From: Acidocella sp. KAb 2-4
Lineage (GTDB): Bacteria > Pseudomonadota > Alphaproteobacteria > Acetobacterales > Acetobacteraceae
DNA: 64,000 nt
Direction: 5' to 3'
NCBI RefSeq assembly: GCF_020567705.1
Contig: NZ_JAJDJU010000012.1
Location: 28,423 to 92,422, forward strand
The first letter of the stretch is position 1. Every line of letters begins with the position of its first letter. A program made the position numbers and the translations under genes. Under the pieces are notes generated by a model, which was not told the DNA's origin, did not search any database, and saw only the letters and a list, made by a program, of their open reading frames with translations. Positions 45,733 to 54,648 of the stretch are shown here, one piece after another.

Positions 45733-45762
45733 TATACTATTTCATACTGTCCTGTTACAGTA
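45733..45762. promoter_or_regulatory. Divergent promoter with palindromic operator candidate
   Basis: TACTGT-CCTGTT-ACAGTA (45745-45762) is a perfect 6-bp inverted repeat. It overlaps a direct repeat ATACT(A/G)T at 45734-45740 and 45744-45750. TATACT at 45733-45738 could be a -10 element. The size suits a MarR dimer, and the site lies between the MarR gene and ilvE. Confidence 0.5.
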
Positions 45763-45784
45763 GCGCAAACGGAGAGTTTTGACC

Positions 45785-46687
45785 ATGGCGCTGGTTCCTT
45801 TTGACGATCGTGACGGTTTCATCTGGTGGGATGGCAAGCTGATCCCCTGGCGTGAGGCCAAGCTGCACGTCCTCAGCCATGGGCTGCACTACGCTTCTGC
45901 CGTATTTGAGGGCGAGCGCTCCTATGGCGGCAACATCTTCCGGCTGGACGCGCATACCGACCGGCTGATCCAATCGGGCCATATTCTCGGCTTCGAGATC
46001 CCCTTCACCCACGCGCAGATCAACCAAGCCTGCAAAGACGTGCTGAAGGCCAATAACCTGACCGACGCCTATCTGCGCCCGGTGGCGTGGCGCGGCTCGG
46101 AGATGCTGGCGGTTTCCGCGCAGCAGACCAAGATCCATCTGGCCGTGGCGTGCTGGGAGTGGCCGAACCTGTTCGGCGCCGACCGCATGAAGGGCGTGCG
46201 CCTGGGCATCGCCGATTGGCGCCGCCCGCACCCCAAGACCGCGCCCACCGCCGCCAAGGCTTCGGCGCTCTACGCCATCGGCACGCTGTCCAAGCACGCG
46301 GCCGAGGCCGAGGGCTTCAACGATGCGCTGATGTACACCTGGGACGGCTTCGTGGCCGAGGTCACCGGGGCCAACATCTTCTTCGTCGCCGACGGCAAGC
46401 TGCACACCCCGACGCCGGATTGCTTCCTCGACGGCATCACCCGCAAGACCGTGATCGCCCTGGCCAAGGCCCGCGGCATCGAGGTTATCGAGCGGCACAT
46501 GAAGCCCGAGGAAATGGCGAATTTCGGGGAAGCCTTCGTCACCGGCACCGCCGCCGAGGTGACCCCGGTGCGCCAAATTGGCACACTGCATTTCGAGCCG
46601 AGCCAGATCACCGAGACGCTGAAATCCGATTACGAGGCGCTGGTGATGATGAGCCCGGACGAGGTGGAGAAGCGCGCCGCCGCGTAA
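45785..46687 (+). CDS. ilvE: Branched-chain amino acid aminotransferase
   Basis: A 300-residue PLP class IV aminotransferase making Val, Leu and Ile. Supporting segments are HVLSHGLHYASAVFEGERSYGG, LRPVAWRGSEMLAVSA, the Lys region PTAAKASALYAIGTLSKHAAEAEGFNDALM and EVTGANIFFVADGKLHTP, and the phosphate-binding FVTGTAAEVTPVRQIG. GGAG lies ten bases before ATG 45785; TTG 45779 is a weaker choice. Divergent from the MarR operon, an arrangement that recurs in related genomes. Confidence 0.93.
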   Translation: MALVPFDDRDGFIWWDGKLIPWREAKLHVLSHGLHYASAVFEGERSYGGNIFRLDAHTDRLIQSGHILGFEIPFTHAQINQACKDVLKANNLTDAYLRPVAWRGSEMLAVSAQQTKIHLAVACWEWPNLFGADRMKGVRLGIADWRRPHPKTAPTAAKASALYAIGTLSKHAAEAEGFNDALMYTWDGFVAEVTGANIFFVADGKLHTPTPDCFLDGITRKTVIALAKARGIEVIERHMKPEEMANFGEAFVTGTAAEVTPVRQIGTLHFEPSQITETLKSDYEALVMMSPDEVEKRAAA

Positions 46688-46694
46688 GCGCCGG

Positions 46695-47249
46695 ATGACC
46701 GCCCAAGCCGCGCCGGCCCGGCCGGGCGCTGAGACAGCGTCTGGCGGCAAGCTGGTGCCGCTCGAGGCCATGCGCGGCACCGCCGCCGCCGTGGTGGTGC
46801 TGTATCACGTCATCCTCGCCTTCACCGCCAAGGGGGTGACGAGCCAGCCCGCAACCGGCCATGCCGGGCTTGATTTGCTGCTGCAATTCCTGCTCGGGCT
46901 GGTCAATGGCAGCGCCGCCGTGGCGGTGTTCTTCGTGCTCTCCGGCTTCCTGGTCAGCCTGCCCTTCGCGCGCAGCCGCAATCCGGCGCGCATCGCCGCC
47001 TCGGTGCTCAAGCGCTGGCCGCGCCTCGCCGGGCTGACCATGCTCGGCTGCCTGCTCTCCGTCGGGGCGCTCACCTTCCTGGCGCTGCACGCGGCGCTGG
47101 GCCAGGTGCTGGCCACGGTGCTGGCGGCGCTGCTCAGCATCGGGCTGGCGGTGGCCGGGGCGGTGCCGCTATTCCGGGTCGATCAAGCCTGGACCAAGCT
47201 GGTCAACCGCGCCGCCGCGCCGCTGCAACCGGCCAAGGCCCGCGCCTGA
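46695..47249 (+). pseudogene. Acyltransferase-3 (OafA/YrhL) relic with internal deletion
   Basis: The 184 residues begin like a membrane O-acyltransferase: GKLVPLEAMRGTAAAVVVLYHVILAF with the catalytic His region, then VFFVLSGFLVSLPFARSRNPARIAASVLKRWPRL. After this the frame passes, without a stop, to what looks like the C-terminal helix and tail (VLATVLAALLSIGLAVAGAVPLFRVDQAWTKLVNR). Full members have 10-11 helices and 330-400 residues, so roughly 180 central residues are missing. It may be non-functional or a reduced membrane protein. It is seven bases after ilvE and converges on the GT39 gene. Confidence 0.6.
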
Positions 47250-47253
47250 CGGC

Positions 47254-48639
47254 TCAGGGCCGGGGCAACAAAATGCCCGGCGCCTGCGGCGTGAGGCGGC
47301 ATAGCCGGTAGGTTTGCACGGGCTCGCCGCTGCGTTTGCGGGTGAGCGTGCCGGTCTGGTCGCAGCGCACCCAGGACCGATGCGTCACCAGGATGCCGGT
47401 CTCGCCCTGCACCCCGGCCTGCGGCCAGTCGAAATAGCGCCAGCGGGGCTCGAACCCCACCACGCGCAGCCCTGGCGGGGCGTAATAGGCCAGCGCCGCG
47501 GCGGTGGCGTAATCATCGGCGGTAACGAAATCGGGGTGCAGGGCGGCCAGTTCGGCACCCAGCTGCGGCCAGCCCGCCATTTGCAGGGCCGAGGTGTCGA
47601 GCCGCGCCGGGACCGGCAGCGGCGCCGCCCAAGCCTGCACATAGACCAGCGCGGTGAGGCCAAAGCCCAGCCCCAGCGACGGCGCCCGCCAGCGCCCCAG
47701 CACCGCCTGCGGCAGCGCGCCAATGGCGAGGCAGGCGGCCGGATACACCACCGCCACCCAATTGCCCTCGACCCGTTGCGAGAGCACATGTTCAAGGAAT
47801 ACCGCCCCCGGCAGCAGCGCCAGCCAGAGCAGCAGCCGCGCCGCCAGGCTGGCCTCGCGGCGCAGCCCCCACAGCCCGCGCACCGCCAGCACCGCGATGC
47901 CCGGCGTGAACAGCAGGAACTGGCTGCCCAGCAGATCGCCCAGAAAGCCGAGCGCCCGGCCCGGGCGGAACCCCGCCTCGCGCCCGCCCTGCTTGGCGTA
48001 ACTCACCCAGCCATGCGCGGCGTTCCAGGCGATATCCGGCGCGAACACGAGCAGCGCCAGCGCCGCCCCCAGCCAGGGCCAGGGCGTGCGCAGCCAGGCC
48101 CGCCCGCTCCGCCCAGCCAGCGCCCAGCCGAACACCGCCAGGAGGAACAGCAGCCCAGTATATTTGGAGGCCAGCATCAGCCCCGCCGCCAGCCCCGCCG
48201 CCAACCACCAGCCCGCCTTGCCGTCCGCCACCAGCCGCGCCATGGCCCAGAGGCCGGCGATCCAGAAGAATATCAGCGGCGTGTCGGGCGTCATCAACAC
48301 CGCCCCGGCGCCGAGCAGCAGCGTGGCGTTGAGCATCGCGGCGGCGGTCAGCCCGGCGCCACGGCCGGGGAACAGCCGCTCCGCCGCGTCCCAGGCCAGC
48401 AGTGAGCCGGCGAAGGTGGAGAGCGGGCCAAGCAGCCTGATGCCCAGCGGCGACGGCCCGAGCAGCGCCGTGCCCGCGCGGATCCACAGCGCCACCATCG
48501 GCGGATGGTCGAAATAGCCGGGCTGCAGATGCGTGGACCAGAGGAAGTAATAGGCTTCGTCGGGCACCAGCGGCAGGCTGGCGGCCAGCGCTAGGCGCAG
48601 GGCGGTGAGCGCCAGCAGCGCCGCGAGGGCGAGCCGCAT
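47254..48639 (-). CDS. Glycosyltransferase family 39 (ArnT/PMT-like)
   Basis: A 461-residue integral membrane enzyme with about 10-12 helices. ASLPLVPDEAYYFLWSTHLQPGYFDHPPMVALW is the DExYY...FDHPP motif of the first periplasmic loop, bearing the catalytic Asp/Glu. AAGLMLASKYTGLLFL and VEGNWVAVVYPA recur in the family. Such enzymes transfer sugars from polyprenyl phosphate donors to lipid A, proteins or glycans in the periplasm. It follows the GT2/GtrA gene directly, which may supply that donor. Confidence 0.85.
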   Translation of the reverse strand: MRLALAALLALTALRLALAASLPLVPDEAYYFLWSTHLQPGYFDHPPMVALWIRAGTALLGPSPLGIRLLGPLSTFAGSLLAWDAAERLFPGRGAGLTAAAMLNATLLLGAGAVLMTPDTPLIFFWIAGLWAMARLVADGKAGWWLAAGLAAGLMLASKYTGLLFLLAVFGWALAGRSGRAWLRTPWPWLGAALALLVFAPDIAWNAAHGWVSYAKQGGREAGFRPGRALGFLGDLLGSQFLLFTPGIAVLAVRGLWGLRREASLAARLLLWLALLPGAVFLEHVLSQRVEGNWVAVVYPAACLAIGALPQAVLGRWRAPSLGLGFGLTALVYVQAWAAPLPVPARLDTSALQMAGWPQLGAELAALHPDFVTADDYATAAALAYYAPPGLRVVGFEPRWRYFDWPQAGVQGETGILVTHRSWVRCDQTGTLTRKRSGEPVQTYRLCRLTPQAPGILLPRP

Positions 48640-49722
48640 TTACCGCACGCGCCAGACCAGCGTGGCGGAGACGGCGTAATTCCACACCACGCCCACCGCC
48701 GCCCCGGCCGCGCCGGAGAACAGCCCGTGCCCGTTCTCGGCATAGAGCGCCTTGGCGATGCCGATATTGGCATAGGCGCCCAGGCTGCACACGGCCAGGA
48801 ACAGCACCAGCCCGCGCCACGCCCGCGCACCCTTTAGCCGCTGCGCGCGGTAGGTAAGCTGGTTGTTGAGCTCGAAATTGGCGACCATGGCGATGATCGT
48901 GCCGATGGTCTGCGCGGTGCCGAACCCGGCCCCGGCCATCATCGCCAGTTGCAGCACCAAAATATTGACCAGCACGCCGAAGCCGCCGACCAGGGCGAAG
49001 GAAATGAAGCGCAGCGGCACCGTCCCGCGCAGCGCCTTGTCGAGCAGCATGCCGGCGAATTGCGCCAGCACCAGCACGTCCAGCTTGCTCTCGCCCGCCT
49101 GGCGGGGGCGGAATTTATACGGGATCTCGGCCACGTTGAGCCGCCGGGGCGAGGCCATGATGAGATCGAGCAAAATCTTGAAGCCCTGGCCGGAGAGCCG
49201 CGCCGCGAGCTGCTCGAACAAATCGCGCCGGAGCAGGAAGAAGCCGCTCATCGGGTCGGTGATGCCGGTATGCGTCACCGCCTGGGCCAGCTTGATGCCG
49301 GTTTCCGACAGCCACACCCGCAGCGGCGAGGCCAGCCCGGCGGCATCCCCGCCGGCGACATGCCGGCTGCCCACCGCCATATCCGCGCCGCCCTGCACGG
49401 CGGCCAGCATCGGCGGCAGGCGGGTTTCGTCATGCTGCATGTCGCCATCGATCACCGCGACATACGCGCCGGAGGCCGACAGCGCCCCCTCGATCACCGC
49501 CGAGGACAGGCCGCGCCGCCCAATGCGGCGGATGCAGCGCACGCGCGGATCATCCTTGGCCAGGGCGCGCACGGCGGCGGCGGTGCCGTCCGGGCTGTCG
49601 TCATCGACGAACACGACCTCCCAGTCGATGCCATCGAGCGCGCTGCCGAGCGCCGCCACCATCGGCGCCACATTGGCGCGCTCATTATAGCACGGCACGA
49701 TGACCGTGAGGGTGCGGGACAC
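48640..49722 (-). CDS. Polyprenyl-phosphate glycosyltransferase fused to GtrA domain
   Basis: A 360-residue fusion. Residues 1-225 are a GT2 dolichol-phosphate-mannose-synthase-like domain (TVIVPCYNERANVAPMVAAL, VVFVDDDSPDGT, YVAVIDGDMQHDE with the DxD-type motif, TDPMSGFFLLRR). Residues 235-355 hold four GtrA helices (ISFALVGGFGVLVNILVLQLAMM), proposed to flip or accommodate the lipid-linked sugar. It starts at GTG, six bases after the peroxiredoxin stop, and abuts the GT39 gene, giving a donor-synthesis and transfer pair. Confidence 0.88.
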   Translation of the reverse strand: MSRTLTVIVPCYNERANVAPMVAALGSALDGIDWEVVFVDDDSPDGTAAAVRALAKDDPRVRCIRRIGRRGLSSAVIEGALSASGAYVAVIDGDMQHDETRLPPMLAAVQGGADMAVGSRHVAGGDAAGLASPLRVWLSETGIKLAQAVTHTGITDPMSGFFLLRRDLFEQLAARLSGQGFKILLDLIMASPRRLNVAEIPYKFRPRQAGESKLDVLVLAQFAGMLLDKALRGTVPLRFISFALVGGFGVLVNILVLQLAMMAGAGFGTAQTIGTIIAMVANFELNNQLTYRAQRLKGARAWRGLVLFLAVCSLGAYANIGIAKALYAENGHGLFSGAAGAAVGVVWNYAVSATLVWRVR

Positions 49723-49728
49723 GGCGGG

Positions 49729-50208
49729 TTAAAGCGCTTCGAGCACCGCCTCGGCGCGGCTGACCTCGAAGCCGCCCGGCTCCTCGACGAACAGCTTGGT
49801 GACCACGCCATCCTCGGCCACCAGGGCGAAGCGCTGGCTGCGCACGCCCATGCCGCGCGCCACCAGGTCCAGCTCCAGCCCCAGCGCCTTGGTGAAGGCG
49901 GCGGAGCCATCGGCCAGGAAGGTGATAGCCTCGCCCGCCTTCTGGTCCTTGGCCCAGGCGCCGAGCACGAAGGCGTCGTTCACCGCCATGCACACGATGC
50001 GGTCCACGCCCTTGGCCTTGATCTCGGCCGCGTGCTTGACGAAGCCCGGCACATGCTTGGCCGAGCAGGTGGGGGTGAAGGCGCCGGGCACGGCGAACAG
50101 CACGACCTTGCCGTGGCCCAGCAGCTCGCCCGTATCGGCCTCGCGCGGCCCCTCGGCGGTGGCCACCATGAGCTTCATGGCCGGAATCTTGTCGCCTGTC
50201 TTGATCAT
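49729..50208 (-). CDS. Peroxiredoxin (Prx5/AhpE-like redoxin)
   Basis: A 159-residue thiol peroxidase. The peroxidatic Cys is C48 in PGAFTPTCSAKHVPGF, the wording of the Prx5 subfamily, and Arg is in GMGVRSQRFALV. No second Cys is found in the usual resolving position, so glutathione or glutaredoxin is the likely reductant. MIKTGDKIPAMKL is a standard start. It heads a group with the two membrane glycosyltransferases, a pairing without an obvious functional reason. Confidence 0.92.
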   Translation of the reverse strand: MIKTGDKIPAMKLMVATAEGPREADTGELLGHGKVVLFAVPGAFTPTCSAKHVPGFVKHAAEIKAKGVDRIVCMAVNDAFVLGAWAKDQKAGEAITFLADGSAAFTKALGLELDLVARGMGVRSQRFALVAEDGVVTKLFVEEPGGFEVSRAEAVLEAL

Positions 50209-50323
50209 GCTGTCTGTCTTTCCCTGCGGCGGATGACGCTACGTATACGAACTGCCGGGGCGCGTGAAGAGAGCGCCCGCGGCGGGGCTGGCCCTGGTCT
50301 GAGGCGCAGAATATATTGGCGCA

Positions 50324-50911
50324 ATGGCGGACGCAAAACATTCCCGGGCGGACACACCCGATTGGCTGACAGGGCAGCTCCTCATCGCGATGCCCGCGAT
50401 GGAGGACCCGCGCTTCGTGCAGAGCGTGATCTATGTCTGCTCGCATAATGGCGAGGGGGCGATGGGCGTGGTGCTCAACCGCCCGCTGCGCGCGCCGAAA
50501 TTCAGCGACCTGATGCACCAGCTCGGGGTCGAGCCCAGCCCGCCGCAGCGCGAGCTGGCGCTGGGCACGGGCGGGCCGGTGGATGAAACCCGCGGCTTCG
50601 TGCTGCACAGCGCCGATTGGCTCTGCGACACCAGCCTGCGCGTGGACGCAGACCGCGCCCTCAGCGCCAGCCTGGATATCCTGCAAGCGGTGGCGGCGGG
50701 CGGCGGCCCGGCCCAGGCGCGGTTGCTGCTCGGCTATGCCGGCTGGGGCGCCGGGCAGCTGGATGCCGAGATGCGCCAGAATGTGTGGCTCAGCACCACC
50801 GCCGACGACGCGCTGATCTTCGACACCGCCTACACCACCAAATGGCAGCGCGCCTTGGGCAAGCTGGGCATCGATCCGGGCATGCTCTCCGGCGCGGCGG
50901 GGCGGGCATGA
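50324..50911 (+). CDS. YqgE/AlgH family protein
   Basis: A 195-residue DUF179 protein. Typical segments are LTGQLLIAMPAMEDPRFVQSVIYVCSHNGEGAMGVVLNRPL, GTGGPVDETRGFVLH and LLGYAGWGAGQLDAEMRQNVWL. The family is widespread and structurally known but has no settled biochemical role. The stop overlaps the rdgB start as ATGA, and it is divergent from the peroxiredoxin gene. Confidence 0.93.
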   Translation: MADAKHSRADTPDWLTGQLLIAMPAMEDPRFVQSVIYVCSHNGEGAMGVVLNRPLRAPKFSDLMHQLGVEPSPPQRELALGTGGPVDETRGFVLHSADWLCDTSLRVDADRALSASLDILQAVAAGGGPAQARLLLGYAGWGAGQLDAEMRQNVWLSTTADDALIFDTAYTTKWQRALGKLGIDPGMLSGAAGRA

Positions 50912-51483
50912 GACAGCTCGTCATCGCCACCCATAATCCGGGTAAGCTCAAGGAATTCCGCCCGCTGCTGGCGCCGCTGGGCTATGCCCTCACCTCCGCC
51001 GGCGAGCTCAGCCTGCCCGAGCCGGAGGAAACCGCCGGCACCTTCCCCGGCAATGCGCGGATCAAGGCGCTGGCGGCGGCGCAAGCCTCCGGCCTGCCCG
51101 CCCTGGCCGATGATTCCGGGCTCTCGGTGGCCGCGCTCGGCGGCGGGCCGGGCGTGTATTCGGCGCGCTACGCGGCGGGCGATTACCCCGGCGCCTTCGC
51201 GCGCCTCATCGCCGCCTGCGCCGCAGCCGATGAATGGCGCGCGCGCTTCACCTGCGCGCTCTGCCTGGCGCAGCCCGACGGCGCCACCGCCACCTATATC
51301 GGCCTCGCCCATGGGCGCATCGCCCCGGCGCCGGAGGGGGTGGGCGGCTTCGGCTACGACCCGGTCTTCATCCCCGATGGTTACACGCAGACCTACGCAG
51401 CGCTGGGGGCGGCGGTGAAGGATGCCATCAGCCACCGCGCCCAGGCGATCGCACAGCTTTTGGCAGCATTGTCTGCGCGTTAG
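50908..51483 (+). CDS. rdgB: XTP/dITP diphosphatase
   Basis: A 191-residue Ham1-family house-cleaning enzyme removing deaminated purine nucleotides. ATHNPGKLKEF binds the nucleotide, ADDSGLSVAALGGGPGVYSARYAAGD carries the catalytic Asp, and GFGYDPVFIPDGYTQTYA and SHRAQAI complete the family set. ATG 50908 overlaps the YqgE stop. Length is standard. Confidence 0.95.
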   Translation: MRQLVIATHNPGKLKEFRPLLAPLGYALTSAGELSLPEPEETAGTFPGNARIKALAAAQASGLPALADDSGLSVAALGGGPGVYSARYAAGDYPGAFARLIAACAAADEWRARFTCALCLAQPDGATATYIGLAHGRIAPAPEGVGGFGYDPVFIPDGYTQTYAALGAAVKDAISHRAQAIAQLLAALSAR

Positions 51484-51509
51484 TTAAATTAACCACAAAG
51501 CGGTTAATC

Positions 51510-52235
51510 TCAGAAATTATCCTTGGCGGCGCGGATGCGGGCGAATTCCTCGACCGTGGCGGCGCGCAGGAACGGGTTGGTCGCGCGCTCCTGCCCCAAG
51601 GTCACCGGCAAAGTCGGCTGGCCCTTTGCGCGCAGCGCCGTCACCTCGGCCGCGCGGGCGACGAGCGCGGCGTTGTGCGGCTCCACGGTGAGCGCGAATT
51701 TGGCGTTGGACGCGGTGTATTCATGCGCGCAACAGACCAGCGTGGCATCCGGCAGCTCGGCGAATTTGGCGAGCGAGGCGAACATCTGCGCCGGGGTGCC
51801 CTCGAACAGCCGCCCGCAGCCGAGGCTGAACAGCGTGTCGCCGGGCAGCAGGATGCCACCATCGGCGATGTAATAGGCGATATGCCCGAGCGTGTGTCCC
51901 GGCACCTCGATCACGCGCAGCTTGGCCGCGCCGAAATCGACCAGCGAGCCCTCATGCACCGCGATATCCAGCTTCGGCAGGCGCTGCGCGTCGGCGCCAT
52001 TGCCGACGACCTTGGCGCCGTAGCGGGCCACCAGCCCCTCCACCCCGCCGATATGGTCGCCATGGTGGTGGGTGAGAAAGATGAAATCCAGCCCCAGCCC
52101 CGCCGCTTCCAGCGCCGCGATGGCGGGTTCGGCCTCGGCGGGGTCGACGATGGCGGTGACCCCGGCCACCTCCTCGCGCAGCAGCCACGCATAATTGTCG
52201 GAAAGCATCGGAATCGCTTGTGCCGTCACTGCCAT
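51510..52235 (-). CDS. gloB: Hydroxyacylglutathione hydrolase (glyoxalase II)
   Basis: A 241-residue metallo-beta-lactamase-fold hydrolase that releases lactate and glutathione from S-lactoylglutathione. The dinuclear metal site is THHHGDHIGG, with further ligands in PGHTLGHIAYY, LPGDTLFSLGCGRLFEGT and CCAHEYTASN. The C-terminal substrate-binding helix has RATNPFLRA. It is divergent from a methyltransferase gene across 40 bases, an arrangement common in alphaproteobacteria. Confidence 0.95.
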   Translation of the reverse strand: MAVTAQAIPMLSDNYAWLLREEVAGVTAIVDPAEAEPAIAALEAAGLGLDFIFLTHHHGDHIGGVEGLVARYGAKVVGNGADAQRLPKLDIAVHEGSLVDFGAAKLRVIEVPGHTLGHIAYYIADGGILLPGDTLFSLGCGRLFEGTPAQMFASLAKFAELPDATLVCCAHEYTASNAKFALTVEPHNAALVARAAEVTALRAKGQPTLPVTLGQERATNPFLRAATVEEFARIRAAKDNF

Positions 52236-52275
52236 GTCTGTCGCTCCTTACGTTGTCCCGCGCTATATAAGGGCA

Positions 52276-52989
52276 ATGGCGATCGATGCGCGAGATGCGG
52301 CCGGATTTTACACCACCCAGCTGGGCCGGCTGACCGCCGGGCTGCTGCGGCGCAAGCTGGGCGCGATCTGGCCCGATTGCGCCGGCCAGGCGGTGCTCGG
52401 GCTGGGCTTCGCCGGGCCGTATCTGGAGCCCTGGCGGGAGGCGGCCGGGCGCTGTATCGCGCTCTCGCCCCGGCATATGGGCGTGGCGCCCTGGCCCGCC
52501 GGGCGCGGCTCGCTGGCCTGCCTGGCCGAGGAGGACGCGCTGCCCTTCCCCGACCTGATGTTCGACCGCATCCTGCTCGTGCACGGGCTGGAACAGGCGG
52601 ATAACGCGCGGCGCACGCTGCGCGAGGCGTGGCGGGTGCTGAAGGATGACGGGCGGCTGATCGTGGTGGCGCCGAACCGGCGCGGTCTGTGGGCGCATGC
52701 CGAGAGCACGCCCTTCGGCCATGGCCAGCCTTATTCCGAGGGCCAGCTCGCCCGGCTGCTGACGGGGCTATTTTTCCATGTGGAGACGCAAACCCCGGCG
52801 CTGTTCGCCCCGCCCTGCGGCTGGCCGCCGCTGCTGCGCGGTTTCGGGCTGTGCGAGCGGGCCGGGCGGCTGCTGGCGCCGCGCTTCTCGGGGTTGGTAA
52901 TCGCCGAGGCGACCAAGGCGCTGCACGGCGCGGTGCCCGCCCGCCAGCGCGCCAGCGGGCGGCGCGTGCTGGTGGATGCCGGGCGGTGA
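52276..52989 (+). CDS. SAM-dependent methyltransferase
   Basis: A 237-residue class I methyltransferase. The SAM-binding region is degenerate (AVLGLGFAGPYLEPW in place of a clear GxGxG), then FDRILLVHGLEQADNARRTLREAWRVLKDDGRLIVVAPNRRGLWAHAESTPFGHGQPYSEGQLARLL follows the methyltransf_11 pattern. The substrate is not known. A TATATAAG stretch just upstream may be promoter DNA shared with gloB. Its stop overlaps an in-frame GTG of the next gene. Confidence 0.82.
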   Translation: MAIDARDAAGFYTTQLGRLTAGLLRRKLGAIWPDCAGQAVLGLGFAGPYLEPWREAAGRCIALSPRHMGVAPWPAGRGSLACLAEEDALPFPDLMFDRILLVHGLEQADNARRTLREAWRVLKDDGRLIVVAPNRRGLWAHAESTPFGHGQPYSEGQLARLLTGLFFHVETQTPALFAPPCGWPPLLRGFGLCERAGRLLAPRFSGLVIAEATKALHGAVPARQRASGRRVLVDAGR

Positions 52990-53009
52990 ACGACAGGAAG
53001 AATGCGGGA

Positions 53010-53747
53010 ATGACAAAGGTGGCGGTGATCACCGGCGGGGGCAGCGGCATTGGCCGCGCCGCCGGGCGCAAGTTGGCGGCGGCGGGCTGGCGCGTGGTGC
53101 TGGCCGGGCGGCGGCAAGCGGCGCTGGACGAGGCGGCGGCGGCGCATCCCGGCCTCATCCCCCTGGTGGCCGACGTGACCGACGAGGCGGCGGTGCAGCG
53201 CCTGTTCGACGAGACCGTGAAACGCTGCGGCCGGGTGGATCTGCTGTTCAACAATGCCGGGATGTTTCCGCCCGCCGCGCCGGTGCCGGATGTGGCGCTG
53301 GCCGATTTCACCGCCGCGCTGGCGGTGAACGTGACCGGCATGTTTCTATGCGCGCGCGCCGCCTTCCGGGTGATGCAGGCGCAATCGCCCCAGGGCGGGC
53401 GGATCATCAATAACGGCTCGATCTCGGCCCAGGTGCCGCGCCCGCAGGCGGTGGCCTATACCGTCTCCAAGCACGCGGTGACCGGGCTGACGCGCGCGCT
53501 CGCGCTGGAGGGGCGGGCCCATAACATCGCCTGCGGGCAGATTGATATCGGCAATGCCGCGACCGAGCTGACCGCCGGGATTGCGCGCGGCTCGATGCAG
53601 GCGGATGGGCGGATGGCGCCGGAGCCGATGATGGATGTGGAGGACGCCGCCGCCTCGGTGCTGCACATGGCGGGGCTGCCGCTCGCGGCCAATGTGCAAT
53701 TCATGACGGTGATGGCCACGGCCATGCCGTTCATCGGGAGGGGTTAG
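53010..53747 (+). CDS. Short-chain dehydrogenase/reductase
   Basis: A 245-residue oxidoreductase with cofactor motif TGGGSGIGRAAG, NNAG, the catalytic Ser in NGSISAQ and YTVSK. ATG 53010 has AGGAAG ten bases upstream; GTG 52986, overlapping the previous stop as GTGA, would add eight residues. It precedes the hydroxypyruvate isomerase gene by one base, so it may act on a related hydroxy acid or sugar, which is inference. Confidence 0.9.
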   Translation: MTKVAVITGGGSGIGRAAGRKLAAAGWRVVLAGRRQAALDEAAAAHPGLIPLVADVTDEAAVQRLFDETVKRCGRVDLLFNNAGMFPPAAPVPDVALADFTAALAVNVTGMFLCARAAFRVMQAQSPQGGRIINNGSISAQVPRPQAVAYTVSKHAVTGLTRALALEGRAHNIACGQIDIGNAATELTAGIARGSMQADGRMAPEPMMDVEDAAASVLHMAGLPLAANVQFMTVMATAMPFIGRG

Positions 53748-53748
53748 G

Positions 53749-54519
53749 ATGCTACGCTTTTCCGCCAATGTCTCGACGCTGTTCACCGCCCTGCCGGTGG
53801 CCGCGCGCTTCGCCGCCGCCGCCCGCGCCGGGTTCACCGGGGTGGAGATGCAGTTTCCCTACGAGCTGCCCGCCGCCACCTTGGCCGAGGCAGCGCGGGC
53901 GGCGGGGCTGGACTGGGTGCTGATCAACGCCCCGGCCGGGGATTTCACGGCCGGGGCGCGCGGCTTCGCCTGCCTGCCGGGCGGCGAGGAGGCGTTTTGG
54001 CACAGCCTGCGCCAGGCCGCCGATTACGCCGCCGTGCTCGGCTGCCCGCGCGTGCATTGCCTGGCCGGCAACCTGCCCGCGGACGAGGCGCCCGAGCGCT
54101 GCTGGGACGTGCTGGTGGAAAATCTGCGCCAGGGCGCCGCAATGCTGGCCGCGCGCGGCATGCAATTGCTGGTGGAGCCGCTGAACCGGACCGACAACCC
54201 GCGCTTCATCCTCGACGGCTACGCCGATGCCGACGCGCTGCTGACCGCCGTGGGGGCGGACAACCTGGCCTTGCTTTACGACGTGTATCACGCCCGCGCC
54301 GCTGGCGAGGACTGGCTGGGCGGGCTGGAGCGGCGGATCGGGCGGATCGGGCATATCCAGTTCTCCGATTATCCGGGCCGGGGCGCGCCGGGCACGGGCG
54401 AGCTGGATCTGGCGCGGCTGTTCCGCGCCATCCGCCATCTGCCCTATGCGGGCTGGACCGGGGCGGAATTCTTCTCGCCCAGCCCCGGCGCGGCGGCGCT
54501 GGACTGGCTGGCGGATTAA
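53749..54519 (+). CDS. hyi: Hydroxypyruvate isomerase family protein
   Basis: A 256-residue xylose-isomerase-like TIM barrel interconverting hydroxypyruvate and tartronate semialdehyde. SANVSTLFTALP, GFTGVEMQFPYELP, LLVEPLNRTDNPRFIL, LLYDVYHARA and IGHIQFSDYPGRGAPGTGELD contain the metal-binding Glu, Asp and His set. The related OtnI isomerases look alike, so substrate is less certain than family. It is the last gene of the methyltransferase-SDR operon. Confidence 0.87.
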   Translation: MLRFSANVSTLFTALPVAARFAAAARAGFTGVEMQFPYELPAATLAEAARAAGLDWVLINAPAGDFTAGARGFACLPGGEEAFWHSLRQAADYAAVLGCPRVHCLAGNLPADEAPERCWDVLVENLRQGAAMLAARGMQLLVEPLNRTDNPRFILDGYADADALLTAVGADNLALLYDVYHARAAGEDWLGGLERRIGRIGHIQFSDYPGRGAPGTGELDLARLFRAIRHLPYAGWTGAEFFSPSPGAAALDWLAD

Positions 54520-54648
54520 CGCGGCGGCCGTGATCCGCGGCGGTTTGGCAACAATAACCGCGAAATCCGCCCATCCGGCGGGGTAGACCTCGATTTTTAA
54601 GATGATTTTTGAACAGACTGCCGTAATGTGGAGGCTGGAACCAGCACC

